Positions 35,692 to 47,086 of a stretch of DNA of 64,000 bases are shown here, piece after piece. The stretch is from Rosa chinensis (Eukaryota; Streptophyta; Magnoliopsida; Rosales; Rosaceae), in the NCBI RefSeq assembly GCF_002994745.2, contig NC_037089.1, positions 253,001-317,000 of the forward strand. Direction: 5' to 3'. The notes under the pieces are model-generated. The model was given only the letters and a program-made list of their open reading frames with translations. It was not told the origin of the DNA and did no database searches. Position 1 is the stretch's first letter. Each line of letters starts with the position of its first letter. Both the position numbers and the translations under genes were made by a program.

Positions 35692-36290
35692 TGTTGGTGA
35701 AATTACAATAAAATTATAATTTCTATATGAGAAACTCGTTGACAAAAGGCTGAGGCGCGGGTATCTCGCTCTCTTTAAGGAGATTCAAGCCCTCTGCGGA
35801 ACAATGCCGGTGCACCAGAAATCTCTTGACTTGTACGTCCCCTCCAGGATACAACAGCCCAACAACAAGTTGTGTGGCTCACACCAATCTGTACAAATTG
35901 GAGGAACTCAAAGCTCCACCAAAAGAACACCATTCTTTAGCCAAAAAACACACAAGACACTTTGGGGGATTTTGGAAAGAAAATTGATGGGCGAATAGTA
36001 GTGTTTAGTAATAATATTACGTAAAAGCAATGATCTGTTTGAGCATGCAACAAATGGTGCTATTTATAGGCTCTTAGGACACTCCCTACCATTAATAGGG
36101 TAGTAACCAAAAGCCATAGGTTACAAGAATTAAAACCCAAAATAAATCAAAATAAAACACCATGAGTTACAAAATAAAATTCAAAATAAATTTTGAATTT
36201 AAAAACACAAATAAATTCAGATTTTAAACACAAAATAAATTCACCCAAATTTAATTTCAATAATAAATAAAATATTAAAATATAACAACA
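35692..36290 (-). repeat. 5' LTR of the Copia element
   Basis: Second 599-bp LTR. The sequence just inside it is gag coding sequence rather than a TGGTATCAGAGC-type PBS. Confidence 0.93.
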
Positions 36291-38148
36291 GATAGTAACA
36301 ACAAGTCAGCAAGGACATGCACCTGCTTATATCTATCTCTAGTTCTCTACTACTATAAAGCCAGACTCTCTTTTGGTGTCAAAGACTTCACCAAATTTTC
36401 AATTGTCCAAAAAACCAAGGTAATGAAAAAATCTCAAAGGCATGAAAATAATAGTTTCAATAGGCATGACCGTAAAACCCTACGAAACACTACCATCTCA
36501 CCTACAATGAGAGAAAGAGAGGAAAAACTGCTTCGTCAATATGAAAAACTGTCACACGCACGATCTCAAAGAATTCCAAATCGTGGTAGTTTTGGAGTAG
36601 AGATGGTTTCACCACTATTCGCATCGAGAAGTAGACAACAAGGGAAATCAAACCTAGAAAGAGCAATGGAGGAATATCAAATTCGGGTATGAGAATCCTT
36701 ATTCGGTGTGAGCCTTATTGTTTGTTGGATGATGATAGGGTTTCTTTTTCCATTGATTTTTGGATTTCCTATCTAATTGGTTTTTTCTTTCTCTATGCTT
36801 TAAGGGATCTTGAAAAACATGAGGAATTTTCACATTAAATCTCTTAGATTCCAGGTATTGACTTTTCTTTTTCTTCTACATTCAACTGCTTCTCAACTGA
36901 TATTGGTGTTGTTTTTTTCCCCCTCTTTTTCTTCTTCCTTTTATAGTTTTCAACTGTTCAATTGTTTGTTGTAATTTAAGAGTTGGATTATTAGTTTTTG
37001 GAGTACTGATTTGATTGATTTCTATGTTTCTGTTTACTTTGGTTGTTTCAGTGATTTTGAAACTTAATCTTTTTGTTGAAATAGTGAATCAGTACTTTTT
37101 GTGGCTTTCAAATACAAAGGATCCCACACACCGAAGCCTATAGAACTTCCAGTGCTATGAGCCTCTAATCATGGACCCATGGACCGAGGTGCGGTGAAAA
37201 AAAAAATCAACATCTTGATGCAAAATGGGAAGAATCATAATAAGTATTCTTACTGCCAGAGGAAACCATAGAGCAAGCTCTACGAGAAGATTAGCTCCCC
37301 TATATATGATACTAATGCTTATAATTTGATTAAAAGGTTTCCTCTTATTGTTGTCTTTTCTTTTGTTATTGATGAATGAAATCTGCAATTCCAAATATGG
37401 GTGATAATTTACTTTAATCTACTGTATTCTTTTTTCTTTTGGTTTCTTTTGTTTTGTTTTTTTTTTTTTGGTGCATGACTAACCTTGATGGAAGCTTTGA
37501 GGTACTTTCTTGGTCACTTTCAGAAACATCAAACATGTATGCTCATGAAGTAAAGGGGTGATTCAATTCTTCTACAGGGCAATGATATGGGGTCTCAATA
37601 AGGCATAATATTTTTGGCCTCAAATCCTATGTGTCATGCCATGTAAATAAATAAAAATTTATTTTCAATTCCATATAATATGTCTTGCCGCATCATACTA
37701 CTTCAACACCACTTTTACCATTTTACATTTCCTTTTAGATGTTAGGGAGTGAATCAATTACATTAATGAATTTAATTAGGTGATAAAAAAAATATCAGCT
37801 ATTAATTATATATTAATTTAAGAAATATGTCTACAAATTCTTTGATCAATATTTTTCTTCATTTAATTAAATTCTTTCTTTTAATTTTTCTTCCCAAATG
37901 ACATTAATATATTGAATTATGTGTCAAGAAATAGACGTTAACTTTTCTTTTCAAATATTGATTAATTTCATCCAAAAAAATATAGCATTAGTAAATTGAA
38001 TTTGAGAAATACTTGTGTCTAAATTAAGAGGTAAGAAAAAATTACATGTTAGCAGCCATTAATTAACATCTGCAATCTAAATATAAGGAGAAAGACAAAC
38101 AAAAAATAATAAATTCGATCTAATGTTTAAACCCATAAAGAGAAAACA
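36291..38148. other. Transposon-flanking DNA with possible Helitron 5' fragment
   Basis: From 36344, TCTCTACTACTATAAAG resembles the 5' terminus of plant Helitrons. It is followed at 36423-36692 by an 89-codon basic, Arg/Glu-rich frame (MREREEKLLRQYEKLSHARSQRIPN). No Rep/helicase domain and no CTRR hairpin end was found, so this is at most a truncated or non-autonomous copy. The rest to 38148 is AT-rich with nothing recognised. Confidence 0.35.
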
Positions 38149-39873
38149 ATGAACAAAAGAATATATATGAATAATTTTGAGGAAATCAAGCCGTAGCCGT
38201 CTCTCTCTCCCTCTTTAACTAGGGTTAGGGTTTCTTGACTGTGTAGCCTCTCTCTCACGTCAATGGCAATTGATGCAATGGCAGCCCGCTTGGCCTCCTC
38301 CCTAGCGCTGGCTGATGGCAAGCAACTGGTGGATTTGCGTCCATCAAAAGGATTGAGACAACCTGAAGCATTCATGGTAGGGAAGCTGCTCACGGCACTG
38401 GAATATTCTCGTCGCTCTTTCCTTGGCCTGTTTCTATTTGCATGGAGAATCAATGGCAGACTGAATGTTGAAGAACTCGGAGAAGATGATAGGGTCTTGT
38501 TCACTTTTACAGATCCTTCGGATGTGAATAGGGTTTGGAAAGGAGGACCATGGGGATACAACTGGGCTCCTATAGCTTTAGCACCGTATGACGGTGTCAA
38601 TCCGGCAAGGGAGATCCCACTGAAGAAATCATCATATTGGATGACACTGCAAGGAGTGCCACCGGCCTTCAGATCTGAACGGATTATGCGACTGATTGGG
38701 AGTACCCTAGGCGAGTTCATGGAATTTGATCGCCCCACCTTTCGGACTCGAGTTTTGCGCATCAGGGTTGAGATCGATTATGTCAAACCTCTCCTGTTTC
38801 GTCGACGTTTCAAGGTGGAAGATGAAGTCCAGTTCATGGTGCAGTTTCGATATGACAAGCTGTTTGGCAGGTGTGGCACCTGCGGCCTCGTTACCCATGT
38901 TGGCCTCCCTTGTTCAGGGCCGGATCTGGAAGAAGACCGTGACATACCTGTTGGCACGGTGGAGCAACCCACGGCTTTAGCTATGTTACAGGGACAGGAA
39001 AACCCTAATGTCAATAGGGTAATAGTAAACAATCAAACTCTGATTTTCAAGGCTCAAATACCTAATAGCATACCCGAAGCTATCCTACCTCAATCTGTGA
39101 TGGCCATGCGTCGACATCGAAGACAAGTGCAGATTAGAGAATTGAGTGAACCAAGACTCAATGAAGATCCAATCACAGGACAACGCGGTAGTAGGGAACA
39201 TGATGAGGTAATTATCTCTCTAAAAAAATTGCGTTTAAGTCTTGCTATTGGAAAGAAAAATTTGGATGCAATGACTATGGGCTTGTTGGAGGGACCTCCG
39301 AACAATAATGATCAACCTAAGAGAAAGAGAGGACGTCCTGTTGGAAGTGTGAACAAACTGCCATATGGAACAGCAGGAAAAGGAAGAACAAAGGATGGAG
39401 AACAAGAAAAGACAAAGAGCAAAAAGACCAACCTGATGCCAAGGTTGTTAGCTGCTGATGAGCCTGAAACAAGCACTAACTCTAACCCTAAGGGGAAAGA
39501 GCAAGTGCTTGCTTAAGGTACAAAATTTCAAGACATTTTGAACATCAAGACTTCTCAAGTGGGAGTGATTTCTATATATTTTCTAAGATGTTTCTAGTTG
39601 ATATGTGTACCACAATTGAGTGCTGGCAGATTAGACTAGATGAATTGATTTTGCCTTAGGAAGTGAGATTACTTTTTGCTTAGTTTGTTGGCTTGTTGTT
39701 TCAGCGAGCGACCATTTTAGCTTTAATGAGTTTAGGTGTGACTTAGATAGGACGCCCGGTTAAATTCTGGCTCTTCGTATGTAAGTTCTGTTAGACTCTG
39801 GCCTGTTTTCATGGCTTTGATATCTAATAAAATCAAATCATTTCAAAAAAAAAAATGAACAAAAGAATATATA
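38149..39873 (+). mobile_element. LINE-type retroposon carrying only ORF1, with 19-bp target-site duplication
   Basis: ATGAACAAAAGAATATATA lies at 38149-38167 and again at 39855-39873. Between the copies lie a CT-rich 5' leader, one long ORF, a 3' tail with an AATAAA-type signal and a terminal A-run (39845-39854). There is no ORF2, endonuclease or RT, so it must have been mobilised in trans. Confidence 0.85.
38263..39516 (+). CDS. LINE ORF1-like protein with DUF4283 and zinc knuckle
   Basis: A 417-codon intact frame. Residues about 45-200 match the plant DUF4283 domain of L1-type ORF1 proteins (FAWRINGRLNVEEL, DVNRVWKGGPW, PYDG, WMTLQGVPPAFRSE). A CX2CX4HX4C knuckle lies at residues 204-217 (CGTCGLVTHVGLPC). 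Near residues 354-362 an AT-hook-like RKRGRPVGS follows, then a basic Lys-rich tail. Family role: nucleic-acid binding and ribonucleoprotein formation during LINE mobilisation. It sits alone in a retroposon with flanking duplications, so it is a transposon gene rather than a host gene. Confidence 0.85.
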   Translation: MAIDAMAARLASSLALADGKQLVDLRPSKGLRQPEAFMVGKLLTALEYSRRSFLGLFLFAWRINGRLNVEELGEDDRVLFTFTDPSDVNRVWKGGPWGYNWAPIALAPYDGVNPAREIPLKKSSYWMTLQGVPPAFRSERIMRLIGSTLGEFMEFDRPTFRTRVLRIRVEIDYVKPLLFRRRFKVEDEVQFMVQFRYDKLFGRCGTCGLVTHVGLPCSGPDLEEDRDIPVGTVEQPTALAMLQGQENPNVNRVIVNNQTLIFKAQIPNSIPEAILPQSVMAMRRHRRQVQIRELSEPRLNEDPITGQRGSREHDEVIISLKKLRLSLAIGKKNLDAMTMGLLEGPPNNNDQPKRKRGRPVGSVNKLPYGTAGKGRTKDGEQEKTKSKKTNLMPRLLAADEPETSTNSNPKGKEQVLA

Positions 39874-40058
39874 CAATCATATGAATATGTATTTTTCACA
39901 TTATATTTTCAAAATTTACAGGATGCCAACAAAGGTTGAATTCATATACATGTGTTATACAAATCTATTAATCGAATGTACGTGCAAATCTATTTACTGA
40001 ATTGCATGAAATTTTTTCTATTCTTGACTGAAGAAAAAAAAATTGTTGTTTAAATCTA

Positions 40059-40932
40059 GGGTGATTCTATTCAGACCTCCCAATTTGCTCTTTAAACCTC
40101 CCTCTCAATTTTTTTTCATCAAACTTTCTAATTTACCCTCATTCTTATTTTTAACATTTTTCCGTTTTCCTTCAACTGACTCTGGAAATTGACTATCTCG
40201 ATCATCATCTCCAACCTATCTCTTCATTGCATGGTCTTCTGCAAGTCTAATCAACAGATGCTAGGACTCTTAACCTTATTTGTTGTAAACCATCTTTAAA
40301 ATGTCCATCATATTTCTTGATCGACATGTGTAATTTTTTAATTGGGTTTAGGGTCTTTCAAATATGAAACTAGACTTACAATCAATATAAGTTTTTTGAT
40401 AATGTTCTCACTGACCGAATTCATGTTTTCAAATTAAAAGAGAAATTATGATTGAGATTAAAATCTCCACAAACACATATATATTCATCTCCACCATTTG
40501 ATTGGCTAGCCAAGACTTGCTGTGAAGCGGCTGCGATTTGGTGGGTTAACACCTTGATGGGGAGAATTTCTATTAGAAGTGAATTCCGATGGTAGTGCCG
40601 CAGTGGTCATAGATAAGTGAGGGGCCCTTTGACCTGAGTTTGTGAAACTCATAGGCCGTGTGAGAAATTGAATAAGAACAAGGAAAAGGCCTTGGTTGGT
40701 TTGAATATGAGAAACTAAGATTGTTTTGAGTTTCTGGGGATTAGGGAGAGTGATCAATTATAACTGTAGTAGGTGGAGCATTTGGAATGAATGAACATAG
40801 ACTTCTCAAGTACAGAGTTGCAACATTTTTTTTAAATTTTGTTTAAGCTTAAGGGGTAAAATTGTGCTTAAAATTTTATAAAAAATAAGAGAGGTCCAAA
40901 AAGTAAATTAAGAGGTCTAACTAGAACCACTC
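40059..40932. mobile_element. Mutator-type (MULE) non-autonomous element with 9-bp target-site duplication
   Basis: Perfect 9-bp duplication TTAAATCTA at 40050-40058 and 40933-40941. Imperfect inverted repeats of over 40 bp start GGGTGATTCTATTCAGACC at the left and read GAGTGGTTCTAGTTAGACC on the complement of the right end. A 9-bp duplication with long TIRs is the hallmark of Mutator elements. No transposase is encoded. Confidence 0.85.
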
Positions 40933-40966
40933 TTAAATCTAAGCATAGGTGTAATGAAAAAAAAAA

Positions 40967-41652
40967 GGTACGGCTATTGTCACCCTACCATTTTCTTAGT
41001 TCACCCTACAAACATTTGAATTATTGAAAGACTATATTACCCAAGTGCAAAATGACTGATAAGTACACTAATTTTCTAAAATCTAAATATGTAAGACAAT
41101 AAATAAATATATAAGTAATTAATTAAATACAAAGACTACTTAATTTCTCATTGGATAACATTAATCTTTATCTTCTCCACCCAAATTTGAATTTATTACT
41201 ATCTTTTTGTCTTTTTGTTGCTTATTCATTGTTAATTCGTTATTCAATACACAAAACTATTATTCTTAATTTCATCAAAATCTTTGCAATATTCCTTGTG
41301 AACACCAAAAGTAAAAATTTAAAACACAAAGAAAAAAAAAATTAGTTGTAAATTTTTACATGGATTGAAATAGAGAATGTTGAAATTGAAAGAAAAAAAT
41401 TTAAAAATAAGAGTAAATCAGATTATGATTTTATTAGGAAATTTTAATAAATTTTAATCTTTTTATGATTATAAATTAAATGAGATATTTTAGTTAAAAA
41501 CATTTATTTTTTAATTGGATATGTCATATAAGGATATTGTTGGAAAGGAAAATGGGTTAAATAAGTAAATTTAATAATTGAAATTAAAATGTAGGGTGAA
41601 ATGATCAAGTAGGGTGAACAAAGAAAATAGTAGGGTGGCAATAGCCGCACCC
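40967..41652. mobile_element. Second Mutator-type non-autonomous element
   Basis: The left end GGTACGGCTATTGTCACCC pairs with the complement of the right end (GGGTGCGGCTATTGCCACCC), continuing for about 44 bp to GTTCACCCTAC with few mismatches. Ten A residues lie on each side (40957-40966 and 41653-41662), consistent with a 9-10 bp duplication at a poly(A) site. AT-rich interior, no coding capacity. Confidence 0.8.
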
Positions 41653-41662
41653 AAAAAAAAAA

Positions 41663-42289
41663 TGTAAGAAAGCCAATTTTTTTTTTTTTTAGAAGAAAGC
41701 CAAAATAATTTAGAGTAATTAGATTGTAGAATGATAAAATTGTCTTTTTCTCAATAGTTACATGGCATGATTTGACAAATAGGTAATGTATGTAAATGAC
41801 ATGGCATGACACCTAAGATTGAGACCACAAATCATTTTCCTTCTTCTATAGTTGCCTTTGCTTTTTAATTTTAGCATTCACATATTTTCTTAGCATTAAA
41901 TTCTTATACATTTGTCAATGTTTTCTACTCTTTTACGTATGCTTAGATTAGTTGTTTGTTTCTTGACCTAATTATTGTAGTTGACGAATTGCCTTGGAAA
42001 TGTGTTTAGTCAATGACTCAGGTTCTATACTTTGTTCCTCCACATAATCAGTTCTTATCGAGAAAAGAATTATCAATCAATTTACAAGAGTGCAAATTCA
42101 GTTTCTGTTTTGTTTTACAAGATATCTTTACTGGCCGAGATGGAAAGATAATATACCCTTAGATTTTGTTATTTTCTTGGTCACTCTCCCTCCTCTTCTT
42201 CTTCTTTTTTTTCTTTTTGACAAGTTCTCTTTACAAGAATTTCAATCATAACTGTTTTCCTTGCATTTTATAGTTTTGTGGACTTGATA
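41663..42289. other. AT-rich intergenic DNA
   Basis: No gene or repeat recognised; T-rich stretches only. Confidence 0.5.
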
Positions 42290-42745
42290 TTTTTTTTTTT
42301 TTGAATAAAGGGCTAGTGCAGCTGTCCTCAAGCCTTAATTAATGAAACTGTCAAATACAAGGGGGGACATTGAGCCTAAACCCCTGATTACAATAAGCAT
42401 CTAGAGAATGTCCTGAAATACTATCATGAGTCTCTACCAAATAATTGTATTCAACTAGGCACCAACTAGCAAAGAATGCTCTACTGGCGACTCTATTTGC
42501 TTTGAAATAGCAGTCACATAACAGAAAGATAATTCGATATGTAACCCGATTACAACGTAGCATAATTACCATACGCATAGCTTTCCTACTATGTTGCTGC
42601 CGGAAGATTAATCTGACGACACTTAGTCTCACCCTACCACTAGGAGGTAGCGACCATTTGACATTAGGAAGGTGAAGATAAAGGCATGGGTTGAGACATA
42701 AATGGCAAGCTCTAGCATGCATATTGTTGCAATTCTCCCATCGTA
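42290..42745 (-). mobile_element. 5'-truncated LINE 3' end with degenerate RNase H-like domain
   Basis: A minus-strand A-run (T-run 42290-42302) follows CCCTTTATTC, as at LINE 3' ends. Upstream, frame-shifted reading gives fragments such as VKWSLPPSGRVRL, RQQHSRKA and ASRAFFA, which resemble the RNase H-like domain at the C-terminus of plant LINE ORF2. No target-site duplication found. Confidence 0.5.
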
Positions 42746-42854
42746 AAGAAACTGATGCATAATTGAAGTGACATGAAGGACATGATTTTGGTACTGCATG
42801 AAATCTAGAAATCTAGCTAGGACCTCTGTTTTTTAGTTTGGCCATTTCTTTTTT

Positions 42855-43687
42855 TGTTTAGGAGTTGAGAGTTTTTTTTTTAGGAGAAAAGAAGATATAT
42901 TCCTGTAATCGAAAAGATCATACGACTGTACAATGTCAGGCTAGAAGATCTGAAGACCACTCATTACATTCGTTGCTCAAGTAGTGCACTAACTGCATAT
43001 TAAAAATGACTACTAGCGTAGACTACTCCGCCTTGATCAATGAGAAGCTACAGCACCAAAAAACTAGTATATCTACCTAAGACGTTCTTGGTGTACATCA
43101 ATATTGACTCTTGGACACATTGTAACAACCCAAAGAAACAAGGTATATAGGGCCAAGGCCCACTACACCCACCAGTAAAAGATGGAGCATTATTACACAA
43201 AATAAAATAACAAACAAATAATAAAATTGGGCCCAAAGCAAAGCCCAAGCCCAAGAGCACTAAAACCCTAGCCAAACTCCAAGCTGCAGCAGCCACCACG
43301 TTTATGAGACCCTAGCCACCACCACAAGTAGACATCGAACGACCATCCACTCCGCCATCATCGCCATCACGCCGACAAGAAGCACCACCTCCCCCAAAAC
43401 GCCTCTTCCCCACATGGTTCCGAAGCACCCATACGAGATAAGAAAACTCGGATCCAAAACGAGCTCATCAAAGCCCCACCTCACGCTATCTTGCCAACCG
43501 CCGCCGTCGATCAAGGGAATAGAACGCCAATACCACTAGTTTGCCACTGCCAGAGGCTCCAAATGATCAGAAGATGCAGGCCCAGCATAAGCTTGCAAGC
43601 TTGTCAAGGTCTAAGCCGCGCCGTCGCAACACAAGTTGAGAAACGACCATCAAAACATCGATCCCCACTCGGTCACACTCTCCGTTT

Positions 43688-43776
<89 letters not shown>

Positions 43777-43825
43777 GTGAGTGAGTGAGTGATCTTGGAA
43801 TGGAAAAATGTTTAGGAGTTGAAAG
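42855..43825 (-). mobile_element. Minus-strand retroposon with target-site duplication and GA microsatellite at its 5' end
   Basis: TGTTTAGGAGTTGA lies at 42855-42868 and again at 43809-43822 (17 bp with one mismatch when extended). The interior starts with a T-run at 42872 (the complement of a poly(A) tail) and ends in a long GA tract. It includes segments rich in Arg/Pro codons without a clean domain. Layout matches the retroposons at 44.6 and 47.8 kb. Confidence 0.7.
43690..43774. repeat. Long (GA)n microsatellite
   Basis: About 42 perfect GA units followed by four GTGA-type units (GAGTGAGTGAGTGAGTGA). It lies at the 5' end of the minus-strand retroposon, where related copies have shorter CT/GA runs. 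Confidence 0.9.
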
Positions 43826-44554
43826 CTGAATCCATTTCGAGTTGTTAAACAGTTAATCAATTTTTATGCACAATTTGGATTGGGATTGATCAATCAAGAT
43901 TTAAACAAAAGATGGACATGAAAGATGATGACGTAGAAGGAAGCATGATTGAACAGTTTGTTATAATCTGTTTTCAACCAAATCTCCTATATGATTATTG
44001 GTAGTAATAAAGTAAGGAAAAAAAAAGATTCAGAAAATCATAAAACAAAGGTGTTATTATACAATGTCATTTTGAACAATAGTGTGGCGTGGATTAATAT
44101 AGAAAAACAACACAAAAAGATATTGCACCCAATGAAACTATAGACATTGATAAATAAATAGCTGTTTATTAATAACGTAACATAATGAGTGCACGCGCGA
44201 GCACGACCTTTTCTTACGGGCATAGCGTGTGCAAGAAGACTTAGTTACTATAAAGCGAAGCCCTCATAGTTCTACCAAATTTTGAATTACCTTAATTACC
44301 TCTATAGAGTTAATTGAAACGAATAAATGCAAGGGTTATTATAGTAATAAGTAAAAGAAATAAACAAAAATAAATAAATAAAGAGATAATTATGAAAGAG
44401 AGACGTGGGTAGTCGGGGGAGTTTAGGATAGATAACTGCATTCATTTCAAATTTTCACATCCAAACAAGTGGAAAAATTGATAAACCAAAATTACTCACC
44501 CCTTAATTCTTTTATGTGACTTTGTGAGTCCTTGCAGGTGCACGGGTATGAGGC
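43826..44554. other. Intergenic DNA between retroposons
   Basis: No gene or repeat end recognised; AT-rich sequence. Confidence 0.5.
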
Positions 44555-44578
44555 TAGCATATAATTATTCAAAGCCAT

Positions 44579-44611
<33 letters not shown>

Positions 44612-45760
44612 TGTGAAAAGGATCCTTTATTGAATGAAATAAAATTACATAACACGGGAATGACCGGTGGTGGACAAGAATTCCCCACTCTCCTCCCTAA
44701 AACCTAAACCAGTTACGGGTCCGTCACTATAAATGACTTCCATGAGCCAAAAGGGCCCAACCCCTAACCACCTATACCACCCAACGACTCGGGCTACCGA
44801 GAATTCCGAGAATATCGATACCACCTCATAGACAACCGCTAAAACAACCAACGTCCTCTTTCACACCGTGTCCCAAAGATACCAGACCACGTGCAAGGAT
44901 CGCTCGTCAACACATCGACCATAAGATAACACCAACAATAAACCACTTCGTCCCCAGAAATGACACCACATCCATGGCACCTCCATTTGACCCAACCCTA
45001 GCTCAAAAGAGTAAGGACATGCTAATGACCAAGAAAACCTAACCAAAGCACTAACTAAAAACACAACTTTAAACAAAATGAAAAAACAACCGCCATACTC
45101 CTCTTCCTTCTCCCCAGGAGGCTCGCCGGCAGACGCCCACCACAAGGAAAACCTTTCGAGCTCACCTTGCCAAAGAAACCCAAACCACGCGGCAAGCCAC
45201 GTCAAAACTCCTAAGTGTTTTCGGCTAGATCCAGGGGTAAACCTAGATCTCCACCAACCCAAACCACCGAGAATCATATCGGAGATCATAGAACCTTGCC
45301 ACCTCAGAGTGATAGCACTCCAATAGTCTGTGTCCTTCAGCTGAAGAGCTTGAAACCACCGCTGCAAACTCCGCCGAACGTCCCAACGCAGAGAAGTACC
45401 CAGCGCCATACAATCCACGGCATACCGCCGCCTCGATCTGGCCACTGGCCACTTGCTCCACACCTGCGTTGCCGTCGATCGCCCAATACCCATCATCCAC
45501 GCTAGCGCTGCCGCCTGAGAAGAGTGAAGGATTGTCCACGCCCCAATTCGTCTGATAGAACGCAAGACTGAGAGGGCGGCAACACCCGCCGCTCGTCGAT
45601 GAGGCAGTGAACCACTATCGACGCGGGGGAGCCGCCGGACAGGATGCGACTTTTCCTTTGCGATTTCCAACCCTAAGGCTCTGCTGTTTTCTCGGAGCTT
45701 TGTCAAACTATTTTTTGTGGTAGATCGCACCGAGGGTAGCATATTTATTCAAAGCCATAG
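44555..45760 (-). mobile_element. Minus-strand retroposon with long target-site duplication and 30-base poly(A)
   Basis: The 16-mer TTATTCAAAGCCATAG ends at 44580 and again at 45760; the match extends leftward to TAGCATAT on both sides with a 2-base indel, so the duplication is about 24-26 bp. A run of 30 T follows at 44581-44610, the complement of a poly(A) tail, preceded on the minus strand by AATAAAGGATCC. The interior (44581-45736) encodes a 293-codon open frame at 45742-44861, Trp-, Arg- and Ser-rich, with no domain I recognise; its first codons lie in the duplicated target. It has no RT, so mobilisation in trans is inferred. Confidence 0.8.
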
Positions 45761-46694
45761 TTAAAAGCGTCAGTTAAACAATAGTTTAGGCTTCTGTGAG
45801 TGCTTAATTATTCTTTGTGTCATGGTGACTAATTTGGGCCTATTATGTTGGCAAAATGAATGAGCTATAATAAGTGAAGGATTTCAAGGTGGAGCGAGCC
45901 CACGATGACACATTGACTTTTCAAACAACAAGGATTTGTTACTTACTCATGATATCGATTGTAAAATTTATCGTTTATGTTAGTCAGATGATACAATATT
46001 GTATGATAGTTTTATTTAGTAATACGTGCGTTATTTAGAAAACAAATTTAGTAAAGAATGAGAAGATTGAATATTTTAATTTTCTTTTATAATACATTAG
46101 AGAAATCGAACGCCTATCAAAGGCAACCCTAACATGATTCTCCACCCTCCATATTTTTTGACCTTTTGTTTTCCTGGCTTGATAATATGATGTCAAGACT
46201 CGAGAGCTATGCATGTATAATTGGGCTTTTGGATAGAGCGGCCCCCAATTGTGAACTTCTTGGCCTGGATCGGAAGAGCATAATTCCATGCTTAATTGGT
46301 GAATTAAAGATTAAAAACAGAATTTGACGATCCTTTTTACGATGAAGTAAGAGTGTATTGGGTGCATACATATTGATTAATTTGACAATGTTGACTGGGT
46401 TGGAAAGCCACTTTGTTTAAGTTATAACCATCCAATACCTTTTCTGGTCTGAACCCTAATTCAAACAAGTAACGTACCTGTTGACTTAATAAAACACATG
46501 ACACTTGGAAATTAAGTTAATCACTATTGACGTATTTATGCACCTTTTCCTACTTAGTTTGGCAATTGAAGAAATACCCATGTGGTTAACCAATTAATTA
46601 GGTTCTCCCTAGTCACGGAAAGCTTCTACGTACAGTATATAGTAACTCGACGCAGTGATATGCTTGATTATAACTTCATTTGCAAGAAGCAGTA
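45761..46694. other. AT-rich intergenic DNA
   Basis: No gene or repeat recognised. Confidence 0.5.
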
Positions 46695-47086
46695 TTAATA
46701 TATACAGCCCTTCTTGGGTGCGGACGTCCGCACTTTTTGCTTCTGTGCGGATTTCCAGTTTTTCTCTACTTTCCGATCATATTTTTACATCTTAACCGTT
46801 CAGTTTTTAAGTTTTAATGTATAGATCATCTCTGCAAAATTTCAGCCAATTTGGTGATCGTTAAGGCATCCAAAACTGCAATTTACCATTATAAATACGA
46901 ATGGTTCCGGTTCGACAGATTCGGTCCGTTTGTGTAAATTGTAGTTGTGGATACCTTAACGATCACCAAATTGGCTGAAATTTTGTAGAGATGATCTATA
47001 CATTAGGAACTAAAAATTGAACGGTTAAGATGTGAAAATATGATCGGAAAGTGGGAAAAAATGGTAAATCCGTACCTTAATATATA
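46695..47086. mobile_element. Fold-back element A (long inverted repeats)
   Basis: Two arms of roughly 150 bp pair across a short centre: the left arm includes CTTAACCGTTCAG, ATAGATCATCTCTGCAAA, TTCAGCCAATTTGGTGATCG; the right arm has their complements with few mismatches. TTAATATATA at 46695-46704 and 47077-47086 may be a target-site duplication, but it is low complexity. Transcripts through it would fold into a long hairpin. Confidence 0.75.

Larger units (their letters stand above)
30885..36295 (-). mobile_element. Copia LTR retrotransposon, minus strand, internally deleted
   Basis: Two near-identical 599-bp LTRs (30890-31488 and 35692-36290) start TGTTG and end CAACA. Flanking 5-mers are GGTAG and GATAG, a target-site duplication with one change. 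The internal region encodes, in minus orientation, the rest of gag with its zinc knuckle, protease, integrase, RT and RNase H in Copia order. A polypurine tract adjoins the 3' LTR. The interior next to the 5' LTR begins within gag, so the PBS and N-terminal gag are gone and the copy cannot prime its own reverse transcription. Two frameshifts further break the coding region. Confidence 0.93.

Noticed and set aside
36344..36692. Autonomous Helitron
   Set aside because: The TC-start and basic ORF fit, but no Rep/helicase domain and no 3' CTRR hairpin were found.
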